Positions 41,441-49,635 of a stretch of DNA of 62,217 bases are shown here, piece after piece (the stretch's first letter is position 1; the number at the start of each line of letters is the position of its first letter). This DNA comes from Oscillospiraceae bacterium. Its GTDB lineage: Bacteria; Bacillota; Clostridia; Oscillospirales; Ruminococcaceae. The notes under the pieces were generated by a model that was given only the letters and a program-made list of their open reading frames with translations, did no database searches and had not been told where the DNA came from. Both the position numbers and the translations under genes were made by a program. Location: NCBI GenBank assembly GCA_022770625.1, contig JALEHK010000021.1:1-62217 (forward strand). Reading direction: 5' to 3'.

Positions 41441-41479
41441 AATCTCCCGACTGTTGATGCAGTCGGGAGATTTTTTTCG
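41441..41479 (+). terminator. Terminator of rny
   Basis: AATCTCCCGACTG (41441-41453) pairs with CAGTCGGGAGATT (41460-41472), followed by T7. Confidence 0.9.
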
Positions 41480-41550
41480 CGGCATTCCGACCATTTCATC
41501 TGCTCTTTTAAAAAGCAGATGAGTAAAAGATGTAATCAATTATTCTTCAA

Positions 41551-41594
41551 AAATCCCGCCTGCATTTTCTTGAAGAAAAACACAGGCGGGATTT
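41551..41594 (-). terminator. Terminator of the 41603 PFK gene
   Basis: AAATCCCGCCTG (near 41551) pairs with CAGGCGGGATTT (ending 41594). On the minus strand it ends in TTTTTGAAG. Confidence 0.8.
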
Positions 41595-41602
41595 TTCATG
41601 AC

Positions 41603-42676
41603 TTAATCAGCAAACGAGATGCCGAGCGCTTTTGCATACTGAACTTCTGCGCAGTCCGGCGGAACAAGTTTCAGTTTACCTGCAACTTCATCCAGCGGAA
41701 CCGGAACCAGTTCGTTTCCGCGAAGGGCAATCATATAGCCGTACTTTCCTTCCAGAATCAGCTGACCGGCCGCCGCACCGAGTTCTGTCGCAAACCGGCG
41801 GTCATAGGCACAGGGATTTCCGCCGCGCTGAACATGGCCCGGAACCACACAGCGGATTTCGTTGGGGATCAGGCTTGAAAGGGCTTTTGCGAGCCGATCG
41901 GACGCCGTACCCGTCTTTGCATAGTAAGCGGCGCGTTCTTTCTTGCTCATCTTCGCTTCTTCTTTGGTGATCGCGCCTTCCGCAACGCAGATGATCGAAT
42001 ACTTGCGTCCGGCTTTGGTGTTTTTCTTGATCAGAGAAGCAACCTTTTCCGGGCTGTACGGGATCTCCGGAAGAAGGATCGCGTCCGCACCGCCGGCGAT
42101 ACCGGCCTCAAGCGCCAGCCATCCGACCTTATGTCCCATGATCTCGACTAAGAAGGTGCGGGAATGAGAAGCCGCGGTCGTGCGAGTGCGGTCGATCGCT
42201 TCGGTCGCGATCTCGACTGCGGTATGACATCCAAAGGTCATATCGGTTCCCCAGATATCGTTGTCGATCGTTTTGGGGAGCGTTACGACGTTTAAGCCTT
42301 TGGTGGAGAGAAGATGCGCGGTCTTATGGCTTCCGTTGCCGCCGAGAACAACAAGACAGTCCAGTTTGAGCTTTTCATAAGTCTTGATCATCTCCTTGAC
42401 CTTATCCAGTCCGGTCTCAGGATCGACGATCTGAATCTTCTTGAAAGGTTCGCGGGAGGTTCCGAGGATGGTGCCGCCGACATTAAGGATATCGGAAAAA
42501 TCATCGCGGGTCATCTTGCGGTATTTTCCGTAGATCATCCCTTTGTACCCGTCCTCAAAGCCGATAAACTCGACGTCCTTTCCCATGGCCGCAAAGAGCG
42601 TTTCGGTCACGCCGCGCATAGCGGGATTTAAGCCCTGACAGTCGCCACCGCTGGTCAAAAAACCAATTCTTTTCAT
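41603..42676 (-). CDS. 6-phosphofructokinase, Gly104/Lys124-type
   Basis: A 357-residue phosphofructokinase. The donor motif is GGNG (112-115), Gly at the position associated with ATP use, while the second motif is PKTIDND (134-140), Lys at the position associated with PPi use. This mixed pattern is known from group III PFKs, often ATP-dependent. Substrate motifs are LVEIMGHKVGWLALEAGIAGG and PGHVQRGGNP. ATG 42676 (AAAGGATG upstream) is used; the longer frame adds residues without a ribosome site. It is the second PFK in the window; the first (17542-18816) has GGND. Together they could run glycolysis and its reversible PPi branch. Confidence 0.9.
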   Translation of the reverse strand: MKRIGFLTSGGDCQGLNPAMRGVTETLFAAMGKDVEFIGFEDGYKGMIYGKYRKMTRDDFSDILNVGGTILGTSREPFKKIQIVDPETGLDKVKEMIKTYEKLKLDCLVVLGGNGSHKTAHLLSTKGLNVVTLPKTIDNDIWGTDMTFGCHTAVEIATEAIDRTRTTAASHSRTFLVEIMGHKVGWLALEAGIAGGADAILLPEIPYSPEKVASLIKKNTKAGRKYSIICVAEGAITKEEAKMSKKERAAYYAKTGTASDRLAKALSSLIPNEIRCVVPGHVQRGGNPCAYDRRFATELGAAAGQLILEGKYGYMIALRGNELVPVPLDEVAGKLKLVPPDCAEVQYAKALGISFAD

Positions 42677-42842
42677 ATTGCATCCTTTCCCTGCAAAATT
42701 CCGGCGCACAGAGACGTACGGAATTTTGCAGCCTTCTTTTTAGAACATCCGTATCTTTATACTGCTTATTATACTACATAAACAGCCGATTGAAAATATC
42801 CAGACAGACTTTTACCGGTCATTTTGTCCTTTACGGACGCGC

Positions 42843-45014
42843 TTATTCGTTCGACTCTGCCTGATGCACCTTAAATTCGGTCGTACCGGAGATCTCTTCC
42901 ACCCGTTTTACCGCCTTTTCGGCTTCGGAAACTGCCATATCCGAGAAGGTACGATGGGAATTGATGAGCTTCTTAGTCCCTCTGCGATCGACCAGCAGAT
43001 ACTCTCCGTCCGGCTGCATGACACGGGTATTTACGTTATCATTCCACATGATATCGAGGATTTCTTCGGCTCTCGGCATCAATTCTGCTTCGATCGGGAA
43101 CACAAGCTCGACCCGGTGGTCAAGGTTGCGCTGCATCCAGTCGGCACTTCCCATCCAGATCCGGGGTTTTCCGCCGCACTCAAAGCGGAAGATCCGGCTG
43201 TGCTCCAAAAGCTGGCCGACGATCGAGTGGACGGTGATGTTCTCGCTCAGTCCCTTGACGCCCGGAATCAGGCAGCAGATACCGCGTACGATCAGTTTTA
43301 CCGGTACGCCCGCCTGAGACGCCTTGTAAAGAAGGCCGATGATCTCCGGATCGACAAGGGAATTGACCTTGGCGGTAATGCCGGAGGGAAGCCCCTGAGC
43401 CGCGCAGGCGATCTCTCCCTCGATCATTTCCCGGAAAAACGGGCGCATATCATTGGGAGCGGTCACAAAGCGGTTGTAGCGGGGCGGACGGGAATAACCG
43501 GTCAGAACGTTAAAGAGGGAGGAAGCGTCGCTTCCGTACGGTTCCTTGCAGGTCATTACGCCGATATCGGTGTAGATTTTTGCGGTCGAATCGTTATAGT
43601 TTCCGGTGCCCATATGGACATAGCGGCGGATGCCGTCCTCCTCGCGGCGAACGACCAGCAGGATCTTGCAGTGTGTTTTCAGCCCGGAGAGACCGTATAC
43701 AACATGGCAGCCCGCTTTTTCCAGCTTCTGTGCCCAATGGATATTGTTCTCTTCGTCAAACCGCGCCTTCAGCTCGACCAGAACGGTCACCTGTTTGCCA
43801 TTTTCCGCGGCCCGCATCAGCGCCGCAACGATTGGAGAGTTTCCGGAAACGCGGTAGAGCGTCTGTTTGATGGCGAGTACATCCGGATCTTCCGCTGCCG
43901 CGCGAACAAAGTCCACGACCACACCGAAGCTCTCATACGGATGATGAATCATGCAGTCATGCGCGCGGATCGCGGCGAAGATATCTTCATATCCGACATA
44001 ATCCGCCGGCTCCGATACCGGAACAATCGGCTCATAACACATACTGCTGCATCCGGGGATCGAAGCAAATTTGGAGAAAAGCGTCAGGTCGAGCGGTCCG
44101 GCCAGCGAGATCACCTTTTCCTTTTCGATCGGAAGCATCTCCTCAAGAAACGCAAGCGACTCCGCATCACAGTCGTTCTCAACCTCCAGCCGGACAGGAC
44201 GGCCGGTCTTGCGCTTTTTGATCGAAGCCTTGATTTCTTCAAGAAAATCGTCCGATTCCTCGTCAATCGAAAGATCCGAATCGCGGGTCAGCCGGAAGAG
44301 GGAACAGGATACGATCTCATGCAGTTCAAAAAGGAGCGCCATATGGCTGATGATGGTATCTTCCAGCAGGACAAAATTCCGTTCGCCGTTTGCTTCTTTT
44401 CCCTTTGTTCCGGGAAGTTCAAGAAAGCGGGGAAGAATCGACGGAACCTGAACGACAGCAAAGGCTTCTTTTGCCTTTTTGGCTTTTTTCTTTTTGTCCG
44501 TTTCCGTCTCTTCCTGCTTTTCGCGCAGATGCACGACGATATTCAGGCTCTTGTTGGCGAGCATCGGGAAAGGACGGCTCCGGTCAACCGCCATCGGCGT
44601 CAGCACCGGGAAAAGAACCTTATCGAAATAGGCGTCAACGTGCACCTTCTGCTCCGGAGTCAGATCCTCGGTTCCGACAAACCGGATCCCGTTTTTTTCC
44701 AGCTGAGGAAGGATCGAGCGGTTCAGGCAGGAATACTGATGATCCATAAACGCCCGGATCTTTTTGTCAAGGATCGGGAGAAGTTCCTCCGCCGTCATAC
44801 CGGCAGGAGAGACCTTTGCCCGTTTGGACTCGGCCATATCCATGACACCCGCGACCCGAACCATCATAAATTCATCCAGATTGGAAGCGGTGATCGCGAG
44901 AAACCGGATCCGTTCCATCAGCGGATTTTCTTTTTCATATGCTTCTTCCAGAACGCGGCCGTTAAAATCCAGCCAGCTTAGTTCCCGATCCAGAAGATTG
45001 GTCTTTGTTTCCAT
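42843..45014 (-). CDS. ppk1: Polyphosphate kinase 1
   Basis: A 723-residue Ppk1. An N-terminal helical domain (LLDRELSWLDFNGRVLEEA, RIRFLAITASNLDEFMMVRV) is followed by a linker domain with a Lys-rich loop (about 180-190) and the catalytic C-terminal domains. These carry the phospho-histidine motif KTHCK and MGTGNYNDSTAKIYTDIGVMTC, then NLDHRVELVFPI. The enzyme transfers phosphate between ATP and a polyphosphate chain. The nearest upstream gene (45049-46554) encodes an exopolyphosphatase-like protein, 34 bases away, so synthesis and breakdown of polyphosphate share a transcript. I see no strong terminator behind it. Confidence 0.95.
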   Translation of the reverse strand: METKTNLLDRELSWLDFNGRVLEEAYEKENPLMERIRFLAITASNLDEFMMVRVAGVMDMAESKRAKVSPAGMTAEELLPILDKKIRAFMDHQYSCLNRSILPQLEKNGIRFVGTEDLTPEQKVHVDAYFDKVLFPVLTPMAVDRSRPFPMLANKSLNIVVHLREKQEETETDKKKKAKKAKEAFAVVQVPSILPRFLELPGTKGKEANGERNFVLLEDTIISHMALLFELHEIVSCSLFRLTRDSDLSIDEESDDFLEEIKASIKKRKTGRPVRLEVENDCDAESLAFLEEMLPIEKEKVISLAGPLDLTLFSKFASIPGCSSMCYEPIVPVSEPADYVGYEDIFAAIRAHDCMIHHPYESFGVVVDFVRAAAEDPDVLAIKQTLYRVSGNSPIVAALMRAAENGKQVTVLVELKARFDEENNIHWAQKLEKAGCHVVYGLSGLKTHCKILLVVRREEDGIRRYVHMGTGNYNDSTAKIYTDIGVMTCKEPYGSDASSLFNVLTGYSRPPRYNRFVTAPNDMRPFFREMIEGEIACAAQGLPSGITAKVNSLVDPEIIGLLYKASQAGVPVKLIVRGICCLIPGVKGLSENITVHSIVGQLLEHSRIFRFECGGKPRIWMGSADWMQRNLDHRVELVFPIEAELMPRAEEILDIMWNDNVNTRVMQPDGEYLLVDRRGTKKLINSHRTFSDMAVSEAEKAVKRVEEISGTTEFKVHQAESNE

Positions 45015-45048
45015 AAATAAATCCTCTCTCCACTTTTTGAATGGACAA

Positions 45049-46554
45049 TTATTTTAAGAGCGCTGTCTTAACGTGCAGAACCGGCAAAACGCCGTATACC
45101 TCAAAGAACAGAGCCGCCGCTTCATCAAATGCTTTCTTCTCCAGATAGAGGTTTCCGTCATAAACAGTCGTAACGATCATCCGGTCGCCATCCATTCGGA
45201 TCGAAATATCCGAGAGCTTTTGTTTTTTGCAGCGATCGAGCGCGTCCGCCAAAAGGAAATAGGCGCGCAGCTGCTGTACCCGAAGAGACTTTTCTCCCTC
45301 CGGCTGCTGAATCTGGGCGATCATTCGCCGGTCCTCAAAGCTCATGCCGGGAAGGTTGAAAGTCTCGATCAGCGATGCGCTGCAATGAGCGTGATACTCA
45401 ATGTCGCTGAAATATCCGCAGTTATGCAGCAGGCAGGCCAGTTTCAGGTAGATCAGATCATCGGTATCGGGATGAAGCTTTTTGCTCTTCAGATAGAGCT
45501 TTTCCGCAAAGTCACAGACCTGCTCCGCGTGCTCCATCGCGCATCCGTATCGCTTGGCCAGCGTGCGCGCACAACCCATCGCATTTTCCTGCATATACTG
45601 ATCGTATTCTTTCCGTTCGGGCTTTAAGAGCATCTGCTCCAGAAGCGAAACCATCAGCGATCCGTACACGCCGATCACAACCGAAACGCCCGTCAATTCA
45701 GTCAGCTTATGATAAATCAGGATCGAAGCATAAACCGCCCGCTCCTGCTTGATGGTCAGGCCGTATTCCTTTCCGGTTTCCTCCGGAAGGATCTCCATAA
45801 ACGACCGTCCAAGCTGGATCAGCCGGTCAGCAGGAATCACGCAGCGGTGATCCTCGATCTTTACGCCGCAGAGCCGCGCAATCGCCTCCAGTTCAGCATC
45901 GGCAAAAACAAGCGTCTTGACCGATTTGCGCAGTCCGTAAGAGTCCAGACCGTCCAGACCATCCTCCAAAAATTCGTTCATGACGGGCGCCGGTTCTTCG
46001 GTATCCGCCACCAGTTCCTCCCGCATCTGAAGCACATCAAACTGAGTGATCGGAAGGTTCTGACGCAGCCGCTGACGCTTGACGCTCTGAAGCGCAAGGC
46101 CGAGCGATTCGTTTCCGATGACGGTATAAAGGTATTTATCGCCCTTATCCCGGTCAAAAGACGCCATCGTTTTCTGCATCTGCCAGTAAAGAAGCGCTTT
46201 TTCCTCCTCATCGCCGATGATCTCAAGCTTTAATCCGGTACGTCCGAGAAGCTGATATTCCACGAAGTTATAGTTTTCAGCTTTGCGCAGATAATCAGTA
46301 GAGAAGAGCCAATACTCCTCGACTCCCATGCTGTTCATCTCCTGACGATAGCCGTTGAGGATCCGGCAAAGCTCCAGGATGGAAGACTGTTCGATCCGTC
46401 CGCTTGCCGCGATCTCTTTTTCCAGATCAAAAAAGCACTCCAGACGGTCTAAAATATCGACTGCGCCGTTTTTATTTTGTGCAATCAGCATCGTAACCAT
46501 ATCCGAACCGATTTCGATCACAGCACAGATATGCGACGACTTTTTCTTGGGCAT
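45049..46554 (-). CDS. Ppx/GppA-family exopolyphosphatase-like protein
   Basis: A 501-residue protein. The N-terminal two-thirds have the ASKHA fold (AVIEIGSDMVTMLIA, then GEEYWLFSTDYLRKAENY), but the second phosphate loop reads VIGNESLGLAL instead of the usual D-I-G-G-G-S-T-E, so catalysis is doubtful. The C-terminal third is an HD-like domain (KLACLLHNCGYFSDIEYHAHCS). Ppx degrades polyphosphate, GppA hydrolyses (p)ppGpp; this one may sense rather than cleave. It lies 34 bases before ppk1. A promoter at 46635-46662 and an unusual hairpin leader at 46578-46611 precede it. Confidence 0.8.
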   Translation of the reverse strand: MPKKKSSHICAVIEIGSDMVTMLIAQNKNGAVDILDRLECFFDLEKEIAASGRIEQSSILELCRILNGYRQEMNSMGVEEYWLFSTDYLRKAENYNFVEYQLLGRTGLKLEIIGDEEEKALLYWQMQKTMASFDRDKGDKYLYTVIGNESLGLALQSVKRQRLRQNLPITQFDVLQMREELVADTEEPAPVMNEFLEDGLDGLDSYGLRKSVKTLVFADAELEAIARLCGVKIEDHRCVIPADRLIQLGRSFMEILPEETGKEYGLTIKQERAVYASILIYHKLTELTGVSVVIGVYGSLMVSLLEQMLLKPERKEYDQYMQENAMGCARTLAKRYGCAMEHAEQVCDFAEKLYLKSKKLHPDTDDLIYLKLACLLHNCGYFSDIEYHAHCSASLIETFNLPGMSFEDRRMIAQIQQPEGEKSLRVQQLRAYFLLADALDRCKKQKLSDISIRMDGDRMIVTTVYDGNLYLEKKAFDEAAALFFEVYGVLPVLHVKTALLK

Positions 46555-46577
46555 AAAAATGTGTCCTCCTTAAAAAA

Positions 46578-46611
46578 GCAGGAGAAAAAACGGGAGTGTT
46601 TCTTCTCCTGC
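46578..46611 (-). other. Hairpin plus T6 immediately before the ppx ribosome site
   Basis: On the minus strand GCAGGAGAA pairs with TTCTCCTGC, followed directly by TTTTTT and then AAGGAGGA (ppx ribosome site). The CUCCU arm could also pair with the AGGAG of the ribosome site, so the two structures exclude each other. Confidence 0.6.
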
Positions 46612-46634
46612 GGGCTTTCCATTTGATATTTCTC

Positions 46635-46662
46635 ATTTTATTTTACTATATCATATGGTCAA
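46635..46662 (-). promoter_or_regulatory. Sigma-A promoter of ppx-ppk1
   Basis: Minus strand TTGACC (46662-46657), 16-base spacer, TAAAAT (46640-46635). Confidence 0.65.
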
Positions 46663-46742
46663 AATCAATCCTTTTATCACAAAGAAAGGTAAATTTAAGG
46701 TAAAGTTTTGTTCAATTTCTCTTTTACCGACCGAAAAAATAA

Positions 46743-46782
46743 AAATCTCCCGCCGCTCATTATACCGAACGGCGGGAGATTT
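46743..46782 (-). terminator. Terminator of serC-serA
   Basis: AAATCTCCCGCCG (46743-46755) pairs with CGGCGGGAGATTT (46770-46782). On the minus strand a T-rich tail follows. Confidence 0.88.
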
Positions 46783-46802
46783 CATCGATTTCCTTTTACA
46801 TT

Positions 46803-47969
46803 TCAGATGATACGACTGCGGATAACGTTCGGAACCTGATCCAGCTTTTCCGCGAGATCAGCCGGAATATTCCCGCTTAGATCAAACATCGTATACGCAT
46901 ATTCCTTCCGGGAACCGGAGATCATATTTTCAATGTTTCCACCTGCTTCCGAGATAACGGCGGTCAGCTTGTTGATCAGGCCGCTGACGTTTAAATGCAC
47001 GACGCAAACTCTGGGCATACCGGCGCTGCGGGGAAGCGAAACATTGGGAAGATTGACCGAATGGACGATATTTCCGGTTTCAAGATAATCGGTCAGTTCT
47101 GCTACCGCCATTACCGCGCAATTGTCCTCCGATTCGGGCGTCGAAGCGCCGAGATGGGGAAGGGCAACGATATTTTCCCGTCCGATCATCTCGTCAGCCG
47201 GGAAATCGGTCACATAACAGGAGATCTTCTTCTGCTCGACTGCTTCCAGAAGATCTTCGGTCACAACCAGTTCTCCGCGCGCAAAGTTTAACAGCCGCAC
47301 GCCGTTTTTCATCGTTGCGATCGAAGAAGCATTGATCATGCCCTTGGTTTCACCGGTGCAGGGAAGGTGGAGGGTGATATAATCGCAGTTTTCGTAAATA
47401 TCACCCAACGTCTTGGCGTGATAAATCGAAGCGGACATCGACCAGGCGGCATCAACCGAAAGATACGGATCGTAGCCGTAGACCGTCATTCCGAGTCCCG
47501 CCGCCGCATTGGCGACCAGAACGCCGATTGCGCCAAGCCCGATAACGCCGAGCTTTTTGCCCTTGATTTCGGGGCCGGTAAACGCGCCTTTTCCCTTTTC
47601 GATCTTTTTAGCCGTTTCATCACCGCTTCCTTTCAGTGTTTTTACCCATTCCATCGAAGAAGCGACTTTACGGGACGCCATCAGAAGCCCCAGAATCGTA
47701 ATTTCCTTAACTGCATTGGCATTGGCTCCGGGAGTATTGAAAACGGCAATGCCCTTGCGGGCACACTCGTCCAAGGGGATGTTGTTAACGCCGGCGCCGG
47801 CACGGGCAATCGCCTTGACCGACGGAGGAAGGGGCATATCGTGCATCGAAGCCGAACGAACCAGAACCGCATCGGGCGCTTCCACGTTTTCTCCCCATGT
47901 ATAGCGGCTCCGGTCAAACTTTTCCAGCCCGATCGGAGAGATTTTATTCAAAGTAAGGATCTGCTGCAT
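46803..47969 (-). CDS. serA: D-3-phosphoglycerate dehydrogenase family
   Basis: A 388-residue 2-hydroxyacid dehydrogenase of the SerA type, the first step of serine synthesis. The NAD site is GVIGLGAIGVLVANAAAGLGMTV (about 138-160), and the catalytic Arg, Glu and His positions are found in LLNFARGELV, FPADE and ALPHLGAST. A C-terminal ACT domain (PRVCVVHLNVSGLINKLTAVI, about 320-388) would bind serine for feedback. AAAGGATG precedes ATG. SerC lies 25 bases upstream in the same operon; no serB was seen in the window. Confidence 0.92.
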   Translation of the reverse strand: MQQILTLNKISPIGLEKFDRSRYTWGENVEAPDAVLVRSASMHDMPLPPSVKAIARAGAGVNNIPLDECARKGIAVFNTPGANANAVKEITILGLLMASRKVASSMEWVKTLKGSGDETAKKIEKGKGAFTGPEIKGKKLGVIGLGAIGVLVANAAAGLGMTVYGYDPYLSVDAAWSMSASIYHAKTLGDIYENCDYITLHLPCTGETKGMINASSIATMKNGVRLLNFARGELVVTEDLLEAVEQKKISCYVTDFPADEMIGRENIVALPHLGASTPESEDNCAVMAVAELTDYLETGNIVHSVNLPNVSLPRSAGMPRVCVVHLNVSGLINKLTAVISEAGGNIENMISGSRKEYAYTMFDLSGNIPADLAEKLDQVPNVIRSRII

Positions 47970-47994
47970 ATAGGCTCATCCTTTCAAAAAAGCA

Positions 47995-49092
47995 TTATTG
48001 ATTCTTGATCTCAAAATCCTTCATAAACGCGATCAGTTTTTTCACGCCTTCGATCGGCATGGCGTTGTAAATCGACGCACGCATTCCGCCGACCGTCCGG
48101 TGGCCTTTGAGGTTGATGAAACCGGCTGCTTCCGCTTCCTTGACGAAAAGGGCATCGAGATCCTTGTCGCCAGTCACGAAGGGAATATTCATCAGCGAAC
48201 GGGAGTCCTTTTCGACCGTTCCCTTAAACATCTTCGACTGGTCGAGATAGTCGTAGAAAAGTCCGGCTTTTTCTTTATTGAGGGCGTACATCTGATCCAG
48301 TCCGCCGATCTCGTTTTTGATCCAGTCGAGCACCAACCCGCACATATAGATCGAGTAGCAGGGAGGGGTATTGTACATCGAACCGTTATCGGCATGCGTC
48401 TTGAACCGGAGCATCGTCGGCGTCAGCGGACGAACCTCTTCCCGGATCAGATCCTTCCGGATGATAGCGACCGTCAGACCCGCAGGTCCCATGTTCTTCT
48501 GCGCACCGGCATAGAGGATGCCGAATTTCTCGACCGGAAGCGGCTGGGAAAGCGCCATCGACGAAATGTCCGCGACCAGTGGCACATCGCCCGTTTCGGG
48601 GATTTCAGGGAATTTGGTGCCATAGATGGTGTTGTTCATGCAGATATAAAAATAATCGGCCTCTTTATCAAACGCCGCCGGATCCAGCTTCGGGATATAG
48701 GAAAAGGTCTTATCGGCCGAAGAAGCAACGATATGGACGTTTTCTTCTCCCAGCAGCAGACGCGCCTCCGCCGCCGCTTTTTTTGCCCACTGTCCGGTCA
48801 GCACATAATCGGCCTTCCCGCTCTTTATGGCAAGGTTTAACGGGATCATCGCAAACTGGGTCGATGCACCGCCCTGTAAAAAGAGGACTTCGTAATCATC
48901 AGGAATCTGCATGACCTCGCGAAGCAGAGATTCACAGCCGTCGATAATTGACTGGAAGGTCTTAGATCGATGGGACATCTCCATGACTGACTGTCCTGAT
49001 CCGCGGTAATCCAGCATTTCTGCCGCCGCTTTTTTCAAAACGGATTCGGGCAGCATCGAAGGGCCTGCGCTGAAATTGTACACTCTGCTCAT
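47995..49092 (-). CDS. serC: Phosphoserine aminotransferase
   Basis: A 365-residue PLP enzyme making phosphoserine from phosphohydroxypyruvate and glutamate. Family motifs are the N-terminal YNFSAGPSMLPESVL, FLQGGASTQFAMIPLNL, the cofactor lysine in GILYAGAQKNMGPAGL and the C-terminal GGMRASIYNAMP. ATG 49092 follows TTGGAGG; the 120-base longer frame upstream is not supported by a ribosome site. A TTGAAA-N17-TATAAT promoter sits about 150 bases upstream. Serine synthesis therefore runs as serC-serA here. Confidence 0.95.
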   Translation of the reverse strand: MSRVYNFSAGPSMLPESVLKKAAAEMLDYRGSGQSVMEMSHRSKTFQSIIDGCESLLREVMQIPDDYEVLFLQGGASTQFAMIPLNLAIKSGKADYVLTGQWAKKAAAEARLLLGEENVHIVASSADKTFSYIPKLDPAAFDKEADYFYICMNNTIYGTKFPEIPETGDVPLVADISSMALSQPLPVEKFGILYAGAQKNMGPAGLTVAIIRKDLIREEVRPLTPTMLRFKTHADNGSMYNTPPCYSIYMCGLVLDWIKNEIGGLDQMYALNKEKAGLFYDYLDQSKMFKGTVEKDSRSLMNIPFVTGDKDLDALFVKEAEAAGFINLKGHRTVGGMRASIYNAMPIEGVKKLIAFMKDFEIKNQ

Positions 49093-49239
49093 TGCGATAC
49101 CTCCAAGTAAAATTTGGGGCGGAATCCAAAACATCCGCCGCAGAATCGATCCCGCTTTTTGCCGGTAAACGCCGCTCAAAGACATTCCACAGAAAACAGC
49201 ACGGCATTCCAAAACAGCATGGCAGGAAGGTTATTGCAC

Positions 49240-49268
49240 ATTATACTACGCGATTTGTCATTTTTCAA
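49240..49268 (-). promoter_or_regulatory. Sigma-A promoter of serC-serA
   Basis: Minus strand TTGAAA (49268-49263), 17-base spacer, TATAAT (49245-49240). The leader (49093-49233) holds a GGCGGA/TCCGCC hairpin but no T-box motif. Confidence 0.83.
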
Positions 49269-49538
49269 GTGCTTTTTTCAAAAAAAACGCCTTTTTATAG
49301 GCTCTTTGAAAATATTTTTTCTCTTCGTTTGCAGGAATTATCCAAAAATCTTTCTTATTTCATTGCTTTGTGTTGTTATCTTATTAAAGTTCACAATTTT
49401 ATCCTCTTTCCTTTGTATAAAATTTTCACTCGTATACTTTTTCTTTCTTTTCCGCTTCGTTTTTCTACGGCGCACACCATGCATCTCATCATGCCTCCAT
49501 GATCCCTCGCACTCCTTTTCCGGTAAATGTTATCTCCG

Positions 49539-49567
49539 GTATAAAACGATAAAAAGCGGGGAAACTT
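49539..49567 (+). promoter_or_regulatory. Candidate sigma-F promoter of the SpoIIQ-like gene
   Basis: GTATA (49539-49543), 14-base spacer, GGGGAAACTT (49558-49567), fitting the sigma-F pattern GYATA and GGNNANANTN with a spacer one base shorter than typical. The GTG start is about 70 bases downstream. The rest of 49269-49538 is AT-rich with no gene that I can support. Confidence 0.5.
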
Positions 49568-49635
49568 TCTGCTGTAAAAAAGATTCTTTTCCGGAAACGA
49601 GTTTCCGTTATGCAAGAAAGGACCGGTGTATCAAA

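Noticed and set aside
42864-44981. 705-codon open frame antisense to ppk1
   Set aside because: It mirrors ppk1 codon structure, has no ribosome site or recognisable domain, and the opposite strand encodes an unmistakable Ppk1. The same applies to the long antisense frames over groEL (57410-59149), rny (39846-41381) and proS (23227-24723).
49093-49233. T-box or serine riboswitch in the serC leader
   Set aside because: No GGTGGNACCGC-type core or specifier stem is present; only one ordinary hairpin (GGCGGA/TCCGCC).
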